Of a stretch of 64,000 nucleotides of DNA, positions 62,242 to 64,000 are shown one piece after another (position 1 is the first letter of the stretch; every line of letters begins with the position of its first letter). The position numbers were made by a program, and so were the translations under genes. Under the pieces are notes generated by a model that did not search any database, was not told the DNA's origin, and saw nothing but the letters and a program-made list of their open reading frames with translations. The stretch is from an uncultured Clostridia bacterium (GTDB lineage: Bacteria > Bacillota > Clostridia > TANB77 > CAG-508): assembly GCA_944387405.1 (NCBI GenBank), contig CALXET010000002.1, forward strand, positions 62,001 to 126,000, written 5' to 3'.

Positions 62242-64000
62242 ATGTGTGGAATTGTAGGATACATAGGTAACAAAAAAGCAAAACCTATATTAATAAACGG
62301 ACTTTTAAGACTTGAATATAGGGGTTATGATTCTGCAGGAATCGCCACTATTGAAAATAATAAAATTTCCGTAATAAAAAACAAAGGAAGAGTTGCTGAA
62401 CTTGATAAAGTTCCAGGTATAAATGATCTTCAAGGTACTATTGGAATAGCTCATACTAGATGGGCAACCCATGGTAAACCTTCAACAGAAAACTCTCATC
62501 CACATACTGATATGAGTAAGCAAATTGCTGTTGTTCATAATGGTATTATTGAAAATTACAGTGAACTTAGAGAGTTTTTACAAAAGAATGGATATAATTT
62601 TTATTCTCAAACAGATACAGAAGTTATTCCTAATCTTATTGATTATTATTATAAAAAAGAAACAGAAACTGATAAAGAATTAAAACTTTTAAAAGCTGTA
62701 CATAGTACATGTCAAGATTTAAAAGGAAGTTATGCGTTAGAAATTATCTCTTCTCTACTTCCTGATAAAATGATAGTAGTTAGAAAAGATAGTCCATTAG
62801 TAATTGGTAAATCTGCAACTGAAAAATATATTAGTTCTGATATACCTGCTATTTTATCATATACAAAAGATTTTTATCTTTTAAATGATAATGAATATGC
62901 TGTACTTTCAAAAACTAGTGCAGATTTTTATGATAAAGATTTAAACAAATTTAATAAACCTGTAGAAAATATTGCATGGAATGCAACTGCTGCTGAAAAA
63001 GAAGGTTATGCTGATTTCATGTTAAAAGAAATCTTTGAGCAACCAAGATCTATAAGAGAAACTATAGGATCAAGACTTTCTCAAGATGGTACATGTAATA
63101 TAGAAGGTTTAAATTTATCAAAAGAATATTTACAATCATTAAATAGAATTTATATTGTAGCTTGTGGTACTGCAATGCATGCAGGACTTGCTGGAAAAAC
63201 TATAATAGAAAAATATTGTAATGTTCCTACTGAAGTAGATATTGCTTCAGAATTCAGATATAGAGATCCTCTAATCAATGAAAAGACTTTAGTAATATTT
63301 ATAAGTCAATCTGGTGAAACAGCAGACACTATAGCTGCTTTAAAACTTTCAAAAGCAAAAGGAGCAAAAACTCTTGCAATATCTAATGTTATTGGAAGTT
63401 CTATTACAAGAGAAGCTGACTATACAATATATACTCATGCAGGACCAGAAATCGCTGTTGCATCTACTAAAGCATATACTTCTCAAGTAGTTCTTTTAGC
63501 AATACTTGCAATTTATTTTGCAAAGATTTTAGAAAATAAATCATACGAAAATGAAATAAAAGAACTTTCAAAAGAGATTTTATTACTTCCTTCTAAATTA
63601 GAAGAAATTTTAAAAAATACAAAACCAATAAAAAAATTCGCTAAAAAAGTATATACAGAAAAAGACATGTTCTTCTTAGGAAGAGGTGTTGATTATACTG
63701 CTGCATTAGAAGGATCATTAAAATTAAAAGAAATATCTTACATTCACTCTGAAGCTTATGCTGCTGGTGAATTAAAACATGGCCCTATCGCATTAATTGA
63801 AAATGGTGTTACTGTAATAGGTATTATGACAGATAAAAATCTGGTAGAAAAAACAATTAGTAATGTTCAAGAAGTTATTACTAGAGGTGCAAAAACACTT
63901 ATTATTACAAATCAAGATTTAGGAGATCACAAATTTGATAATGTAATCACAATTCCTGAGACAAATGCTCTTATCTCACCTATTTTATCTATAGTACCGC
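62242..64000 (+). CDS. glmS: Glutamine-fructose-6-phosphate aminotransferase, cut by window end
   Basis: About 586 codons visible and no stop reached; usual length is about 600-610. MCGIVGYIGNKKAKPILING gives the N-terminal nucleophile Cys of the glutaminase; later AHTRWATHG, GIIENY, then the two SIS domains with VACGTAMHAG, SQSGETADT, and GRGVDY. It makes glucosamine-6-phosphate for peptidoglycan. GGAGG lies 10 bases before the ATG. The glmS ribozyme upstream controls it. Confidence 0.97.
   Translation, partial: MCGIVGYIGNKKAKPILINGLLRLEYRGYDSAGIATIENNKISVIKNKGRVAELDKVPGINDLQGTIGIAHTRWATHGKPSTENSHPHTDMSKQIAVVHNGIIENYSELREFLQKNGYNFYSQTDTEVIPNLIDYYYKKETETDKELKLLKAVHSTCQDLKGSYALEIISSLLPDKMIVVRKDSPLVIGKSATEKYISSDIPAILSYTKDFYLLNDNEYAVLSKTSADFYDKDLNKFNKPVENIAWNATAAEKEGYADFMLKEIFEQPRSIRETIGSRLSQDGTCNIEGLNLSKEYLQSLNRIYIVACGTAMHAGLAGKTIIEKYCNVPTEVDIASEFRYRDPLINEKTLVIFISQSGETADTIAALKLSKAKGAKTLAISNVIGSSITREADYTIYTHAGPEIAVASTKAYTSQVVLLAILAIYFAKILENKSYENEIKELSKEILLLPSKLEEILKNTKPIKKFAKKVYTEKDMFFLGRGVDYTAALEGSLKLKEISYIHSEAYAAGELKHGPIALIENGVTVIGIMTDKNLVEKTISNVQEVITRGAKTLIITNQDLGDHKFDNVITIPETNALISPILSIVP

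Noticed and set aside
1..64000. CRISPR array or cas genes
   Set aside because: No regularly spaced repeats of 24-40 bases and no Cas-like proteins were seen.

Overview
The window comes from an AT-rich (roughly one quarter G+C by eye), Gram-positive, spore-forming bacterium of the Clostridia type. The evidence is yqfC/yqfD and a PdaA-like deacetylase (spore formation), a glmS ribozyme in front of glmS, the yqzL-recO-era cluster, Shine-Dalgarno sites of the AGGAGG kind and U-tailed intrinsic terminators. Most genes lie on the minus strand.

Layout. 1-7.5 kb is core: hpf, yqzL-recO, era, ybeY, an unknown gene, yqfD, yqfC and a polysaccharide deacetylase. 7.5-9.0 kb is the first of several loci of an undescribed paralogous family: a large protein followed by a ~150-residue protein with a basic amphipathic tail. 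9.1-11.1 kb is a higher-GC, self-contained ABC-protein gene. 11.2-14.8 kb carries thioredoxin/CcdA and a GNAT-HAD-Nudix-CYTH-ASCH row. 15.7-16.3 kb is a RelB/YafQ toxin-antitoxin locus whose toxin is frameshifted. 16.5-19.4 kb has an unknown protein and a Rieske-type FAD oxidoreductase, with a striking palindrome between them.

19.5-35.5 kb is a defence island, nearly all minus strand. In transcription order it holds a broken gene with an McrB-like N-terminus, a type I restriction-modification operon with three accessory genes (hsdM, DUF6602, hsdS, DUF4145, hsdR, DUF4268), a short tRNA-like RNA with its own terminator, an ATPase/TOPRIM-like pair, and a type II CBASS operon (CD-NTase ending in Gly, compact E2-E1 Cap2, JAMM protease Cap3, TM-SAVED effector). 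A probable remnant of an integrase C-terminus lies at the far edge.

35.5-47.5 kb mixes Nudix, zinc-ribbon and DUF2085 genes, an ABC exporter, two more copies of the amphipathic-tail family, a probable HExxH metalloprotease next to a paralogue that has lost both zinc histidines, a macrodomain protein, a Sel1 protein, a VOC protein and a methyltransferase. 47.5-64 kb is mainly housekeeping: def, cutA, small membrane proteins, phosphoesterases, a pseudouridine synthase, ispH, a frameshifted uvrC, hpt and glmS (cut by the window end). Two further higher-GC single-gene islands sit here, at 55.2 kb (receiver-like protein) and 57.9-58.6 kb (four-helix membrane protein whose reading frame continues past a UGA).

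The features most worth attention are the three foreign-looking single-gene units, the protease/pseudoprotease and amphipathic-tail family, the tRNA-like RNA between two defence systems, and the compact CBASS operon. All functions are inferred from reading the sequence; no database search was possible.
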